Shown here: positions 26,173 to 35,751 of the stretch, piece after piece
How positions within the stretch are numbered: the stretch's first letter is position 1
Layout of the letters: every line of letters begins with the position of its first letter
Assembly: GCA_031554215.1 (NCBI GenBank)
Contig: JAVBKF010000119.1
Span: forward strand, 42,130 to 106,129
Source: JAVBKE01 sp031554215
GTDB lineage: Bacteria > Bacillota > Bacilli > JARBTR01
Length of the DNA: 64,000 nt
Direction: 5' to 3'
Notes under the pieces: generated by a model
Database searches by the model: none
What the model was told of the DNA's origin: nothing
The model's input: only the letters and a program-made list of their open reading frames with translations
Made by a program: the position numbers and the translations under genes

Positions 26173-28155
26173 ATGGCAGATCAATTTGAATTAGTATCAA
26201 AGTTTGAACCGAGTGGAGACCAGCCGGGAGCTATTCGCCAATTAGTGGATGGGCTTCATGCTGGTGAGCGGTATCAAACATTACTTGGAGCAACAGGAAC
26301 CGGAAAGACGTTCACCATTTCTAATGTGATTAAAGAAGTGAATAAACCAACGTTGATTCTCGCACATAATAAGACGCTGGCAGGGCAATTGTATAGCGAG
26401 TTTAAAGAATTCTTCCCCAATAATGCAGTTGAGTATTTCGTCAGTTACTATGATTATTTCCAACCAGAAGCGTATGTGGCGCATACGGATACGTACATAG
26501 AGAAAGATTCTAGTATCAATGATGAGATTGATAAACTGCGTCACTCGGCAACATCATCATTGTTTGAGCGCCAGGACGTTGTAGTGATTGCCAGTGTTTC
26601 TTGTATTTATGGCTTGGGTAATCCAGAAGAATACCGGGAACTTGTGGTTTCGTTACGGACTGGCATGGAACTCGAGCGCAATCAATTATTGCGTCGCCTT
26701 GTGGATGTGCAATATGAACGAAATGATATTGATTTCAAACGGGGAGCTTTTCGTGTTCGCGGAGATGTTGTTGAGATTTTTCCAGCGTCTCGTGATGAGC
26801 ATTGTATTCGTATCGAGTTTTTTGGAGACGAAATTGAGCGGATTCGGGAAATCAACTATCTAACCGGTGAAATCATTGCAGAACGCGATCATGTCGCCAT
26901 CTTTCCAGCATCCCACTTCGTTACAAGGGAAGAGAAATTACTACAAGCAATTGAGAATATTGAGGTAGAGTTAGACGAACAACTGAAAGTGTTTAAGGAA
27001 AATGGGAAGCTACTCGAAGCGCAACGCTTGGAGCAACGAACTCGATATGACCTAGAAATGATGCGTGAAATGGGTTTCTGTTCTGGCATTGAGAACTATT
27101 CGCGTCATTTGACATTACGTGAACCCGGGTCAATCCCCTATACGTTGTTAGACTATTTCCCAAAGGATTTCTTACTAGTCGTTGATGAGTCGCATGTTAG
27201 TTTGCCACAAGTACGTGCAATGTTTAATGGTGATAAAGCACGAAAGGAAATTTTGGTTGAGCATGGCTTCCGGCTACCATCAGCACTAGATAATCGGCCG
27301 TTGCAATTTCCTGAATTTGAGGATCATATTACTGGTGCTATTTATTGTTCAGCGACACCAGGACCGTTAGAACTCGAGCGATGCCCGAATATGGTTGAGC
27401 AAATTATTCGTCCAACTGGACTACTTGATCCAATCATTGAAGTCCGTCCAATTGAAGGGCAAATTGATGATTTGATTCATGAAATTCATGAGCGAACAGC
27501 AAAGGATGAGCGCGTTTTGATTACGACGCTTACGAAGAAAATGTCTGAGGACTTAACAAAGTATTTAAAGGAAATCGGCATCAAAGTGAACTACTTGCAT
27601 TCTGAGGTTAAAACACTTGAGCGAATTGAAGTTATTCGTGATTTACGTCTTGGAAAATATGATGTGCTGGTCGGGATTAATTTGCTCAGAGAAGGACTTG
27701 ATATTCCAGAGGTTTCGCTCGTGGCAATCTTAGATGCTGACAAGGAGGGATTCCTTCGTTCAGAACGATCGCTGATTCAAACCATTGGGCGGGCTGCTCG
27801 AAATGAAAAAGGCCGTGTGATTATGTATGCGGATCGTATCACCAACTCGATGGAAATTGCCATAGGAGAAACAAACAGGCGCCGCACAATTCAGGAAGCT
27901 TACAATGAAAAGCATGGGATTATACCGCAAACAATTAAGAAAGATATCCGTGATATTATTAAAGCAACACAGGCAGGTACAGCTGATGGTATGGGTGAGG
28001 AAGAAACACCGAATTACGCTTCCATGACGAAGAAGGAGCGTCAACAGATGTTGAACCGCTTAGAACATGACATGAAAGAAGCAGCTCGGTCACTTGATTT
28101 CGAGACAGCTGCACAGCTTCGTGATATCATTATTGAATTGCGAGCACAGAAGTAA
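26173..28155 (+). CDS. uvrB: Excinuclease ABC subunit B
   Basis: This UvrB of about 660 residues has Walker [12 protein letters not shown], the beta-hairpin region [10 protein letters not shown], helicase motifs DESHV and [10 protein letters not shown], motif [14 protein letters not shown] and the C-terminal UVR motif ([22 protein letters not shown]). It verifies damage and loads UvrC in nucleotide excision repair. The frame opens at 26140, but GAGGGC and family alignment place the start at ATG 26173. It heads an SOS-type cluster with a Nudix gene and uvrA. Confidence 0.97.
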   Translation: MADQFELVSKFEPSGDQPGAIRQLVDGLHAGERYQTLLGATGTGKTFTISNVIKEVNKPTLILAHNKTLAGQLYSEFKEFFPNNAVEYFVSYYDYFQPEAYVAHTDTYIEKDSSINDEIDKLRHSATSSLFERQDVVVIASVSCIYGLGNPEEYRELVVSLRTGMELERNQLLRRLVDVQYERNDIDFKRGAFRVRGDVVEIFPASRDEHCIRIEFFGDEIERIREINYLTGEIIAERDHVAIFPASHFVTREEKLLQAIENIEVELDEQLKVFKENGKLLEAQRLEQRTRYDLEMMREMGFCSGIENYSRHLTLREPGSIPYTLLDYFPKDFLLVVDESHVSLPQVRAMFNGDKARKEILVEHGFRLPSALDNRPLQFPEFEDHITGAIYCSATPGPLELERCPNMVEQIIRPTGLLDPIIEVRPIEGQIDDLIHEIHERTAKDERVLITTLTKKMSEDLTKYLKEIGIKVNYLHSEVKTLERIEVIRDLRLGKYDVLVGINLLREGLDIPEVSLVAILDADKEGFLRSERSLIQTIGRAARNEKGRVIMYADRITNSMEIAIGETNRRRTIQEAYNEKHGIIPQTIKKDIRDIIKATQAGTADGMGEEETPNYASMTKKERQQMLNRLEHDMKEAARSLDFETAAQLRDIIIELRAQK

Positions 28156-28188
28156 TCCATGCAGTAGCACGAAACTGCAGGAGAACTC

Positions 28189-28695
28189 ATGTATATGAAA
28201 AACATTCATGCAAATTGGATCTTACTGTTTAGCTCGTTCATTGATGCGAAGGGAGTGGCTATCTTGGTACGAGCGGAAATGTATGTTGCAGTTCATCTCT
28301 TTCTCATCAAGGATGATAGAATTCTATTGCTTCGGCGATACAATACTGGCTTTATGGATGGCCAGTACAGCGTTATAGCAGGTCATGTTGATCGGGGAGA
28401 ATCCGTGGTTCAAGCAATACACCGTGAAGCAGAGGAAGAAGCGGGTATCCTGCTTGCACCTGACCAATTACAAACAATACAAGTCATGCACCGAAACAGC
28501 GATACAGAACGAATTGATTACTTCTTTTTTGTGGAAAATTGGATAGGGACCATTCGGAATGCAGAGCCATCTAAATGTGATGATTTGGCTTGGTTTGCGA
28601 TTGAAGCATTGCCTGAGAATATGATTCCGTATGTACGATATGCATTAGAGCAGTATCAGCAGGGAGAATACTTCACTCTATTTGGTTGGGAATAA
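28189..28695 (+). CDS. Nudix hydrolase between uvrB and uvrA
   Basis: The 168-residue protein contains a full Nudix box (GHVDRGESVVQAIHREAEEEAGI, residues 65-87) with the REAEEE metal ligands. It should hydrolyse a nucleoside diphosphate linked to another group. Possible substrates include oxidised nucleotides (MutT-like), but specificity cannot be read. GGAG five bases before ATG 28189 supports that start; an internal ATG (MYVAVHLFL, residue 31) would fit the core domain better but lacks a good ribosome site. Its place inside the SOS cluster hints at nucleotide-pool cleaning. Confidence 0.85.
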   Translation: MYMKNIHANWILLFSSFIDAKGVAILVRAEMYVAVHLFLIKDDRILLLRRYNTGFMDGQYSVIAGHVDRGESVVQAIHREAEEEAGILLAPDQLQTIQVMHRNSDTERIDYFFFVENWIGTIRNAEPSKCDDLAWFAIEALPENMIPYVRYALEQYQQGEYFTLFGWE

Positions 28696-28744
28696 GCAGA
28701 TAGCGATGGCATGAATTTAAAAGGAATGAAGAGGTAGTTAAGTT

Positions 28745-31612
28745 ATGGCAATGGATAAAATCGTAGTCAAGGGTGCACGTGCCCATAATTTGAAAGATAT
28801 AGATGTGACGATCCCGAGAGATAAATTGGTTGTGCTAACGGGTCTTTCTGGTTCGGGGAAATCGTCATTAGCATTTGATACAATTTATGCAGAAGGCCAA
28901 AGGCGGTATGTGGAGTCACTATCGGCTTATGCTCGTCAGTTCTTAGGACAGATGGATAAGCCAGATGTCGATACAATCGAAGGGTTGTCGCCAGCGATTT
29001 CAATTGATCAAAAGACCACTAGTCGTAATCCGCGTTCAACCGTTGGAACGGTTACGGAGATTTATGATTATTTGCGATTAATGTATGCGCGGGTTGGACG
29101 CCCAATTTGCCCTACTCACAAAATTGAGATTACATCACAAACAGTGGAGCAGATGGTTGACCGGATATTAGAACATCCAGAAGGAACAAAAATGCAAATC
29201 CTTGCACCAATTGTTTCTGGCCGAAAGGGAACGCATGTAAAAGCTTTGGAAGATGTTAAACGCCAAGGCTATGTACGCGTGCGCATAAACGGTGAAACGA
29301 TTGGGCTTGATGACGATATTCAATTAGAAAAAAATAAAAAGCACAACATTGAGGTAGTCATTGACCGTATTGTTGTCAAAGATGGCATTGCAGCTCGCCT
29401 TTCTGATTCACTAGAGGCGGCACTACGTTTGGCGGATGGCATGGTGCTCGTCGATGTGATTGATCAGCAGGAAATCCTATTTAGTGAACACCATGCCTGT
29501 CCGTACTGTGGGTTTTCAATTGGAGAACTAGAGCCAAAGTTATTTTCATTTAATAGTCCGTTTGGTGCCTGTACAACATGTGATGGTCTGGGTATGAAGC
29601 AGATGGTTGATCCAGATTTGGTGATACCAGACAAAAGTCTCAGCTTGAGGCAAAATGCGATTGCGCCGTGGGATTCGCCAACAAGTACGTACTACCCGCA
29701 ATTACTGGAAGCTGTTTGTGACCACTTTAAAATAGACATGGACACTCCTGTTGGAGAGCTTCCTAAGGAACAATTTGAGATCATTCTCGGTGGTTCCAAA
29801 GGTGAGAAATTTCCTTTTCGTTATGTCAATGAATTTGGTTTCACGCGCGACTCGGAAACAAAATTTTCAGGTGTCATACCGAACATCGAACGCCGTTACC
29901 GGGAAACTTCATCAGAGTATGTCCGTGAGTCAACAGAGCGCTATATGGCGCAAGTGCCATGCCCTACTTGTAAAGGACATCGTTTGAAAAAGGAAGCACT
30001 AGCTGTCCAAATTAACGGAAAGCATATTAGTGAAATCACTTCCTATTCTGTTACAGAAGCAATGGATTTTGTTGGCGGACTTGATTTAACTGATAAAGAG
30101 AGACAGATTGCTCGGCTTGTACTGCGGGAAATTGAAGAGCGTTTAGGATTTCTCATCAATGTTGGGTTAGATTATTTAACCTTGTCCCGAGCGGCGGGTA
30201 CGCTTTCAGGCGGAGAGGCACAACGTATTAGACTGGCAACCCAAATCGGATCTCGTCTAACAGGCGTACTGTATATACTTGACGAGCCTTCGATTGGCCT
30301 TCATCAGCGTGATAATGAGCGCTTGATTGAGACGCTAAAAAGCATGCGTGATATTGGCAATACCTTGATTGTTGTAGAGCATGATGAAGATACGATGCTC
30401 GCGGCAGACTATTTACTGGACATTGGTCCTGGTGCGGGAGTTCATGGTGGTGAAATCGTTTCGATTGGTACACCAGAGGAAGTAATGAACGATCCAAAAT
30501 CCCTCACAGGTGATTATCTTTCAGGTAAAAGATTTATTCCATTACCACTTAAGCGCCGAAAGGGCGATGGTCGTGTCATTGAAATTATCGGAGCCAAAGA
30601 AAATAATCTCAAAGATGTCTCTGTCTCGATTCCGTTAGGAACTTTTGCCGCAGTTACCGGTGTTTCTGGCTCGGGGAAGAGTACGCTCATTAATGAAATT
30701 CTCCACAAGTCACTCGCGCAGAAAATTAATCGAGCGAAGGCGAAGCCAGGAGAACATAAGGAAATCCGTGGGGTTGAGCAGTTAGAAAAAGTGATTGATA
30801 TTGACCAATCACCAATCGGGCGGACACCAAGATCAAACCCAGCGACCTATACGGGTGTTTTTGATGATATTAGGGATGTCTTTGCAATGACAAATGAGGC
30901 CAAAGTACGCGGTTATAAGAAAGGCCGCTTTAGCTTCAATGTCAAAGGTGGTCGTTGTGAAGCCTGTAACGGTGATGGCATTATCAAGATTGAAATGCAT
31001 TTTCTTCCAGATGTTTATGTTCCATGTGAAGTTTGTCGTGGTAAACGTTACAATCGTGAGACACTTGAAGTGCTTTATAAAGGGAAGAATATTTCTGACG
31101 TATTGCAGATGACCGTGGAAGATGCGATAAGCTACTTCGAGCATATACCGAAAATCCAACGTAAAATGACAACTTTGTTTGATGTTGGACTGGGGTACAT
31201 TACCCTAGGGCAACCAGCAACAACACTTTCTGGCGGAGAAGCACAGCGTGTGAAACTAGCATCAGAATTGCATCGTCGATCGAACGGGAAGAGTTTCTAC
31301 ATTTTGGATGAGCCAACAACAGGGCTACATGTCCATGATATCGCTCGCCTCCTCGAAGTGTTGCAACGCTTAGTGGAAAATGGTGATACTGTGCTCGTTA
31401 TCGAACATAATTTAGACGTAATTAAAACGGCTGATTATGTGATTGATCTTGGTCCTGAAGGTGGCCATAAAGGTGGCCAGATTATTGCGACTGGTACGCC
31501 GGAAGATGTGGCAGAAGCGAAAGCAACCTATACCGGTAAGTACTTAAAACCGATACTGGCAAGAGAACGATCACGAATGGCTGAAGCTGGTAGTCAACTG
31601 GAGACCGTTTAG
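28745..31612 (+). CDS. uvrA: Excinuclease ABC subunit A
   Basis: This is full-length UvrA (955 residues) with two ABC modules: Walker [15 protein letters not shown] near the start and [15 protein letters not shown] in the second half. It has zinc-binding pairs (CPYCG...[14 protein letters not shown]...CEVCRGKRY), signatures [12 protein letters not shown] and [12 protein letters not shown], and Walker [12 protein letters not shown] and [11 protein letters not shown]. It recognises DNA lesions and delivers UvrB. ATG codons at 28745 and 28751 are both possible; the first is used. Confidence 0.97.
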   Translation: MAMDKIVVKGARAHNLKDIDVTIPRDKLVVLTGLSGSGKSSLAFDTIYAEGQRRYVESLSAYARQFLGQMDKPDVDTIEGLSPAISIDQKTTSRNPRSTVGTVTEIYDYLRLMYARVGRPICPTHKIEITSQTVEQMVDRILEHPEGTKMQILAPIVSGRKGTHVKALEDVKRQGYVRVRINGETIGLDDDIQLEKNKKHNIEVVIDRIVVKDGIAARLSDSLEAALRLADGMVLVDVIDQQEILFSEHHACPYCGFSIGELEPKLFSFNSPFGACTTCDGLGMKQMVDPDLVIPDKSLSLRQNAIAPWDSPTSTYYPQLLEAVCDHFKIDMDTPVGELPKEQFEIILGGSKGEKFPFRYVNEFGFTRDSETKFSGVIPNIERRYRETSSEYVRESTERYMAQVPCPTCKGHRLKKEALAVQINGKHISEITSYSVTEAMDFVGGLDLTDKERQIARLVLREIEERLGFLINVGLDYLTLSRAAGTLSGGEAQRIRLATQIGSRLTGVLYILDEPSIGLHQRDNERLIETLKSMRDIGNTLIVVEHDEDTMLAADYLLDIGPGAGVHGGEIVSIGTPEEVMNDPKSLTGDYLSGKRFIPLPLKRRKGDGRVIEIIGAKENNLKDVSVSIPLGTFAAVTGVSGSGKSTLINEILHKSLAQKINRAKAKPGEHKEIRGVEQLEKVIDIDQSPIGRTPRSNPATYTGVFDDIRDVFAMTNEAKVRGYKKGRFSFNVKGGRCEACNGDGIIKIEMHFLPDVYVPCEVCRGKRYNRETLEVLYKGKNISDVLQMTVEDAISYFEHIPKIQRKMTTLFDVGLGYITLGQPATTLSGGEAQRVKLASELHRRSNGKSFYILDEPTTGLHVHDIARLLEVLQRLVENGDTVLVIEHNLDVIKTADYVIDLGPEGGHKGGQIIATGTPEDVAEAKATYTGKYLKPILARERSRMAEAGSQLETV

Positions 31613-31660
31613 ACCACGCTGCCAGTACAATTCACCTCACCGCATTATCTGCCTGTTGAT

Positions 31661-31707
31661 GCCTATAAGAGCTGTTTCATGAAAAATTAAGAACCAGTCT
31701 TATAGGC
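31661..31707. other. Long inverted repeat downstream of uvrA
   Basis: GCCTATAAGA (31661-31670) and TCTTATAGGC (31698-31707) are perfect complements, with an extra CTG/CAG pair inside. There is no T-run, so it may be an mRNA-stabilising hairpin rather than a terminator. Confidence 0.5.
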
Positions 31708-31747
31708 CGTTCATAGGATGCTAATAGTGGATTGTGAGGTGAAAAAT

Positions 31748-32104
31748 TTGATTAACTGGTTTATCAAGTTTTTACTTTTTGGGCTTTTCTTCATCGGTGT
31801 TGATAAGACCGATATTTTTAAAGATTTCATGGTTTCGAGTACGGCTTGGGCGTTTGTTGTAGCAGCAGTCGTAAGCATCATTGGCTTAGGACTGAAGTAC
31901 ACAATGACTACGCTGATGATTCCAATGCGAAACTGGACGTATTGGCTTTTTGGGGCGGCCTTTAATACAATCGTATTGGCACTGACAGACGGTGTTATTG
32001 GTGCTGACTTTAAAGCCGGAACCGTGTGGCATCTAATTGCCATTTCATTGATTTTGTCACTAGGTAGCATGCTGGTTGATAAGGTCCTTAGCTTTAAAAA
32101 ATAG
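31748..32104 (+). CDS. Small integral membrane protein, unknown function
   Basis: This protein of about 118 residues has roughly four hydrophobic segments (near 3-18, 28-46, 60-80, 90-108) and short charged loops, ending SFKK. The frame opens at ATG 31718, but GAGGTG six bases before TTG at 31748 (MINWFIKFLLFG) is a better start. It ends in a clear terminator. I do not recognise the family. Confidence 0.6.
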   Translation: MINWFIKFLLFGLFFIGVDKTDIFKDFMVSSTAWAFVVAAVVSIIGLGLKYTMTTLMIPMRNWTYWLFGAAFNTIVLALTDGVIGADFKAGTVWHLIAISLILSLGSMLVDKVLSFKK

Positions 32105-32144
32105 TGAGGTAAGTCATAATAGTGGTGTTTTGTTCCATCGGACA

Positions 32145-32184
32145 AAAACTGCCTTAGGATATTCCGTTCTTGGGCAGTTTTTTT
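32145..32184 (+). terminator. Terminator of the small membrane-protein gene
   Basis: AAACTGCC (32146-32153) pairs with GGCAGTTT (32173-32180) and runs into seven T. Confidence 0.85.
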
Positions 32185-32309
32185 GATTGTTCTGGAAAAT
32201 GAAGATAACCCGACAGTATTTTTGTTTACTTCGTTTCTGTGTGTTACAGTAATCCTAACAACTTGCCTAGGTGTATGCGCAAGTGGTAGCGATGAAGGGG
32301 GAGAAGAGG

Positions 32310-32870
32310 TTGATTGCACAGTTTCAACCATTTCCAGAATTGGTGACTAAGAGGCTAAGATTACGACAGTTAATCAATCAAGACGCACCTGAACAATTTC
32401 TTTGCCGGAATGATGAAGAAATGATTCGATTGATCAACACCCGAAGACTAGACAACACAAACGAGGCTATAACATTGATTCACTCCCTAAATCAAGGCAT
32501 TGCAGAGAACCGATGGATCGTTTGGGTGCTGATGTTGCAAACGGATTGTGATCATCGTTTCATGGGGAGCATTTGTCTTTGGAATTTTTCCACCGAGGAC
32601 CAAACTGCTGAACTTGGATATGGAATATTGCCTCCGTATCAGGGGCAGGGGTACATGGATGAGGCAGTTAAGGCTGTGCTTCAATACGGATTTCATCAGA
32701 TGGATCTAGCAAGCATTACTGCAATTACAGAAGCAACTAATCAATCATCGCTAGCACTGCTTAGTCGGAATCGTTTCATAGAGGTTGAGGATTTCCTGAG
32801 AATCGATCGGAATTTTAGAGGGGACGAGCTGAGGATGAAGCAATTTTCTCTTAAGAGGGGAAACCTGTGA
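32310..32870 (+). CDS. GNAT acetyltransferase (RimJ/RimL type)
   Basis: This acetyltransferase of about 186 residues begins with the RimL-like pattern ELVTKRLRLRQL. The acetyl-CoA-binding loop YQGQGYMDEAVKAVLQYGF follows ELGYGILPP, and the C-terminal ATNQSSLALLSRNRFIE matches the family. It may acetylate a ribosomal protein N-terminus or a small molecule. The frame opens at 32271, but GGGGGAG points to TTG at 32310, just before the conserved N-terminal strand. Confidence 0.83.
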   Translation: MIAQFQPFPELVTKRLRLRQLINQDAPEQFLCRNDEEMIRLINTRRLDNTNEAITLIHSLNQGIAENRWIVWVLMLQTDCDHRFMGSICLWNFSTEDQTAELGYGILPPYQGQGYMDEAVKAVLQYGFHQMDLASITAITEATNQSSLALLSRNRFIEVEDFLRIDRNFRGDELRMKQFSLKRGNL

Positions 32871-33037
32871 TGTGAGGGTGTGTTCACTGCATGTATTCAC
32901 TTTTCCAAACACCGATTGAGTAGCGTTTACCCATCCAAAAACAAACAAAGTGTAGTACGCTCCAAAAAGCTAGTTCAAAGCATTGATCATTTGGAGGCAT
33001 ACTATACTGAGGTGTTTTTTCATTATGAAGCTGTAGG

Positions 33038-34108
33038 TTACTTTGCCGTTGCTTCGATTTCTTGTAGTATCGTTCGCAATGCATCACGTCCCTGTGCAAG
33101 CGCCATTCTGCTTTTCATTTCAACAGACTGCTGTACCAGTTCTGTGAGTGATTCCAAAAAGGATTTCTCAGTAATGGATTCTTCATCAAGTGTTAATGCT
33201 AGCCCTTTTGTTGTGAAATTTTGTGCATTCAAAATCTGATCGCCGCGGCTTTGTGCTTTGGGTAATGGGATAATCAGCATCGGTATTTTCAGTGCAAGAA
33301 ACTCGAAAATCGCATTAGATCCACCGCGTGTGACAACAAAGTCTGTCGCAGCTAAGATATCCGCAAGCGATTCGTCAACATACTCGAATTGCTGATAGCC
33401 ATCTTTGTTCGTAAGCGAGTTGTCTAGATTACCTTTTCCACAAATATGGACGATTTGAAAGCTGTTAGTGAGCGTGGGTAGTGTTTCGCGGACAACTTCA
33501 TTGATTTTTCTTGCACCCAGGCTGCCGCCCATTACAGTAAAGACAGGCTTTTCGGGTGTAAATGCCAATAATGCTAGACCATTCTCCTTTGAACCATTCA
33601 ATATGTCTTTGCGTAAAGGTGAGCCGATTGCTTTTGTTTTATTTGCTGGCAAGTATTTCACCGTCTCAGCGAAGGATGTAAAAATTTTTGTTGCAAACCT
33701 TTGTGAAATTTTATTAGCAAGTCCTGGGGTTAAATCACTTTCATGAATATAGCTGGGAATCCCTAATGATTTTGCCGCTAGAATGACTGGAACGGAAACA
33801 AATCCACCCTTTGAAAATACGAGTGTCGGCTTTATTTTCTTTAGCGTCGACCTGGCGCCAAAAATACCGCCTACTGTGCGGAAAGCATCTTTGATATTTT
33901 CAAAATCAATGTACCTTCTTAGTTTCCCGCTAGCAATTGGATGATAGGGAATATTAATTTTCTCAATCAATTCACGCTCAATCCCAGATTTAGAGCCAAT
34001 GTAGTGGATCTCCCATTGCGCCCGATCTAACTGATCAATAATTGCAATATTCGGGGTGACGTGTCCGCCAGTTCCCCCGCCTGTGAAAACAATTTTATGC
34101 TTGCTCAT
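33038..34108 (-). CDS. murG: UDP-GlcNAc:lipid I N-acetylglucosaminyltransferase MurG
   Basis: The 356-residue GT-B enzyme has the N-terminal lipid-associated motif TGGGTGGHVTP, then SKGGFVSVPVILAA and ESDLTPGLANK. The C-terminal donor site includes MGGSLGARKIN and FVVTRGGSNAIFEFLALKIPMLIIPL. It makes lipid II from lipid I at the inner membrane face. It stands outside the division cluster, as in several Bacillales. A GGAGGAAAT site precedes the ATG. Confidence 0.95.
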   Translation of the reverse strand: MSKHKIVFTGGGTGGHVTPNIAIIDQLDRAQWEIHYIGSKSGIERELIEKINIPYHPIASGKLRRYIDFENIKDAFRTVGGIFGARSTLKKIKPTLVFSKGGFVSVPVILAAKSLGIPSYIHESDLTPGLANKISQRFATKIFTSFAETVKYLPANKTKAIGSPLRKDILNGSKENGLALLAFTPEKPVFTVMGGSLGARKINEVVRETLPTLTNSFQIVHICGKGNLDNSLTNKDGYQQFEYVDESLADILAATDFVVTRGGSNAIFEFLALKIPMLIIPLPKAQSRGDQILNAQNFTTKGLALTLDEESITEKSFLESLTELVQQSVEMKSRMALAQGRDALRTILQEIEATAK

Positions 34109-34305
34109 ATTTCCTCCAAACAGCTATTTTCCCTAGCGATAAGGTCACCCTCGGGGGTTATTTGCGCTGAATATTTTATCATTTATTCAAGTTCTTTATA
34201 CAATTCAATCTAGTGGTTGATCCGCCAGTTGCTTCCATGTTTCTAATGACTAAACTGCAACGAATGGTAACAGTACAGGCAACAAACCGTGCGAAATGTA
34301 ATGTC

Positions 34306-34314
34306 ATTATAGCA
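34306..34314 (-). promoter_or_regulatory. Extended -10 promoter candidate for murG
   Basis: On the reverse strand TGCTATAAT (extended -10) lies about 200 bases before murG, without a strong -35. It implies a long 5' leader, in which nothing else was recognised. Confidence 0.45.
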
Positions 34315-34320
34315 GATTAA

Positions 34321-34778
34321 GCAATTGACGACATCTTTTTCTACACATGCGTCAAATTTAATGCCGATCGTACCAACATACAAGAAAACACATTTGGCAA
34401 AAATTCATTTCCCGCTCTGTATGCTGGTTTTGTCATTTCACAAAGGGAGAACTGGTTCGTTTAAAAAGCAATTTAAGTATCTGCATGTAGTTTCTTGATT
34501 AGCGCCGTCTAATCATGATCATAGAAGGGGTTCTGTTGCATTGTCTAAGGAGGGCACTGTCATATTCTTAATAGGAACACTTCATTTAATCACCTTGTTG
34601 CTTTAACATTAAAACGGCGCTTATCATGTGGCTTGATCACGGCAATGCTCAGTTTGACATGGTTGCTGAATTTCGTTAGAATGTACTCTCGATGAAGCGT
34701 GGAATTTCAAAAGGATTCCTGCATGGAACTATTCAAAAAAGTAGTACACTATATGATCAATAGGAATAATGAAGGGAA
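34321..34778. other. Non-coding interval before the YdeI-like gene
   Basis: No protein-like frame, RNA gene, repeat or clear terminator was found in this AT-rich stretch. It presumably contains the promoter of the gene at 34788. Confidence 0.5.
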
Positions 34779-34787
34779 GTGTTCTTG

Positions 34788-35381
34788 ATGGCAGATGTTC
34801 AATTGAACCCTAAGGTTGATGCGTATATTGCTAGATCAAAGAAATGGCCGACAGAATATGAGCGGCTGAGAACAATCGTACTTGATTGCAAGTTGACCGA
34901 AGAATTAAAATGGGGCGTACCTTGTTACACGTACCAAGGTAAGAATGTCGTGCTGATTCATGGCTTTAAAGAGTACTGTGCTATTCTATTTCACAAAGGG
35001 GCGCTTTTAAAAGATACGCATAATCTGCTTGTGCAACAAACGGAGAATGTTAAAGCTGCTAGGCAACTTCGGTTTGCCAGTATTGAAGAATTAGTTGCCA
35101 ATGAAATGATTGTGAAGGCTTATATCTTCGAGGCGATTGAACTTGAAAAAGCCGGTGCAAAAGTAGAGAAATCAAAGCCTGCTGAGATTGTATTGCCAGA
35201 AGAATTACTGGAAAAGTTTGCAGAAGCGCCTGAAGTGAAAACGGCATTTGAAGCGCTGACCCCTGGGCGACAAAGGGGCTATATATTGCTTTTTTCCGCG
35301 CCTAAGCAATCAAAGACGAGAATGGCAAGGATTGAAAAAGCCATTCCGCAAATTCTTGCTGGTAAGGGACCGAATGATTAA
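34788..35381 (+). CDS. YdeI/OmdA-associated and DUF1801-domain protein
   Basis: This protein of about 197 residues starts with a DUF1801 module (LKWGVPCYTYQGKNVVLIHGFKEYCAILFHKGALL) and ends with a YdeI/OmdA helical domain (FEALTPGRQRGYILLFSAPKQSKTRMARIEKAIP). This matches the YdeI family of Bacillus. It is probably a small-ligand or stress-related protein; biochemical function is not established. GAAGGGA favours ATG 34788 over the GTG at 34779. Confidence 0.8.
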   Translation: MADVQLNPKVDAYIARSKKWPTEYERLRTIVLDCKLTEELKWGVPCYTYQGKNVVLIHGFKEYCAILFHKGALLKDTHNLLVQQTENVKAARQLRFASIEELVANEMIVKAYIFEAIELEKAGAKVEKSKPAEIVLPEELLEKFAEAPEVKTAFEALTPGRQRGYILLFSAPKQSKTRMARIEKAIPQILAGKGPND

Positions 35382-35393
35382 TCTAACGTACAA

Positions 35394-35482
35394 ACAAATA
35401 AACACTCACCTGAAATGAGGTGATTCAACTGAGTCGCTCATTTCTAGTGGTGGATCCAAATAAACGCTCGTTAAACGAGGCC
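35394..35482. other. Tandem duplicated stem-loop units
   Basis: CAAATAAAC-R-CTC occurs twice. In the first copy (about 35394-35425) it leads into the stem CACCT/AGGTG; in the second (about 35456-35482) into the palindrome CTCGTT-A-AACGAG. The repeats sit between the YdeI-like gene and the terminator at 35484. Confidence 0.45.
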
Positions 35483-35483
35483 G

Positions 35484-35527
35484 AGGCATGTTGCAGATGG
35501 AATTCTGTATATATGCCTTTTTTTTTG
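35484..35527 (+). terminator. Terminator between ydeI-like and ABC-F genes
   Basis: AGGCAT (35484-35489) pairs with ATGCCT (35513-35518), with inner GCAGA/TCTG pairing and then nine T. It probably ends the YdeI-like transcript. It lies upstream of the promoter at 35660, so it is unlikely to be an ABC-F attenuator. Confidence 0.75.
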
Positions 35528-35659
35528 AACGCTGCTTCTGCTCTCTAGAAGAGTTAATCGCATAGGAATCAGGTGTGATTTTGTGACGAAATGTATGGGT
35601 GTGCAAGTGATATTTTCTGATGGAAAACATTGATAGAACATTCAATGAAGATTACTAAG

Positions 35660-35729
35660 TGACTTAGCCTGTAGAAATTTGCTATACTAGCTATTATTCG
35701 TATAGGGACTTTTGTCATATGAAAAGCCC
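35660..35729 (+). promoter_or_regulatory. Promoter and leader hairpin of the ABC-F gene
   Basis: TGACTT (35660-35665), 17 bases, then extended -10 TGCTATACT (TATACT 35683-35688). Just after the predicted start, GGGACTTTT (35705-35713) pairs with AAAAGCCC (35722-35729) around a small ATG-containing loop. This could affect translation of the ABC-F gene. Confidence 0.55.
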
Positions 35730-35751
35730 AAAGTAAAGTGAGGCAATTGGT

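Noticed and set aside
32880..33239. 119-codon forward frame overlapping the murG 3' end
   Set aside because: Antisense shadow of murG with no ribosome site or recognisable domain.
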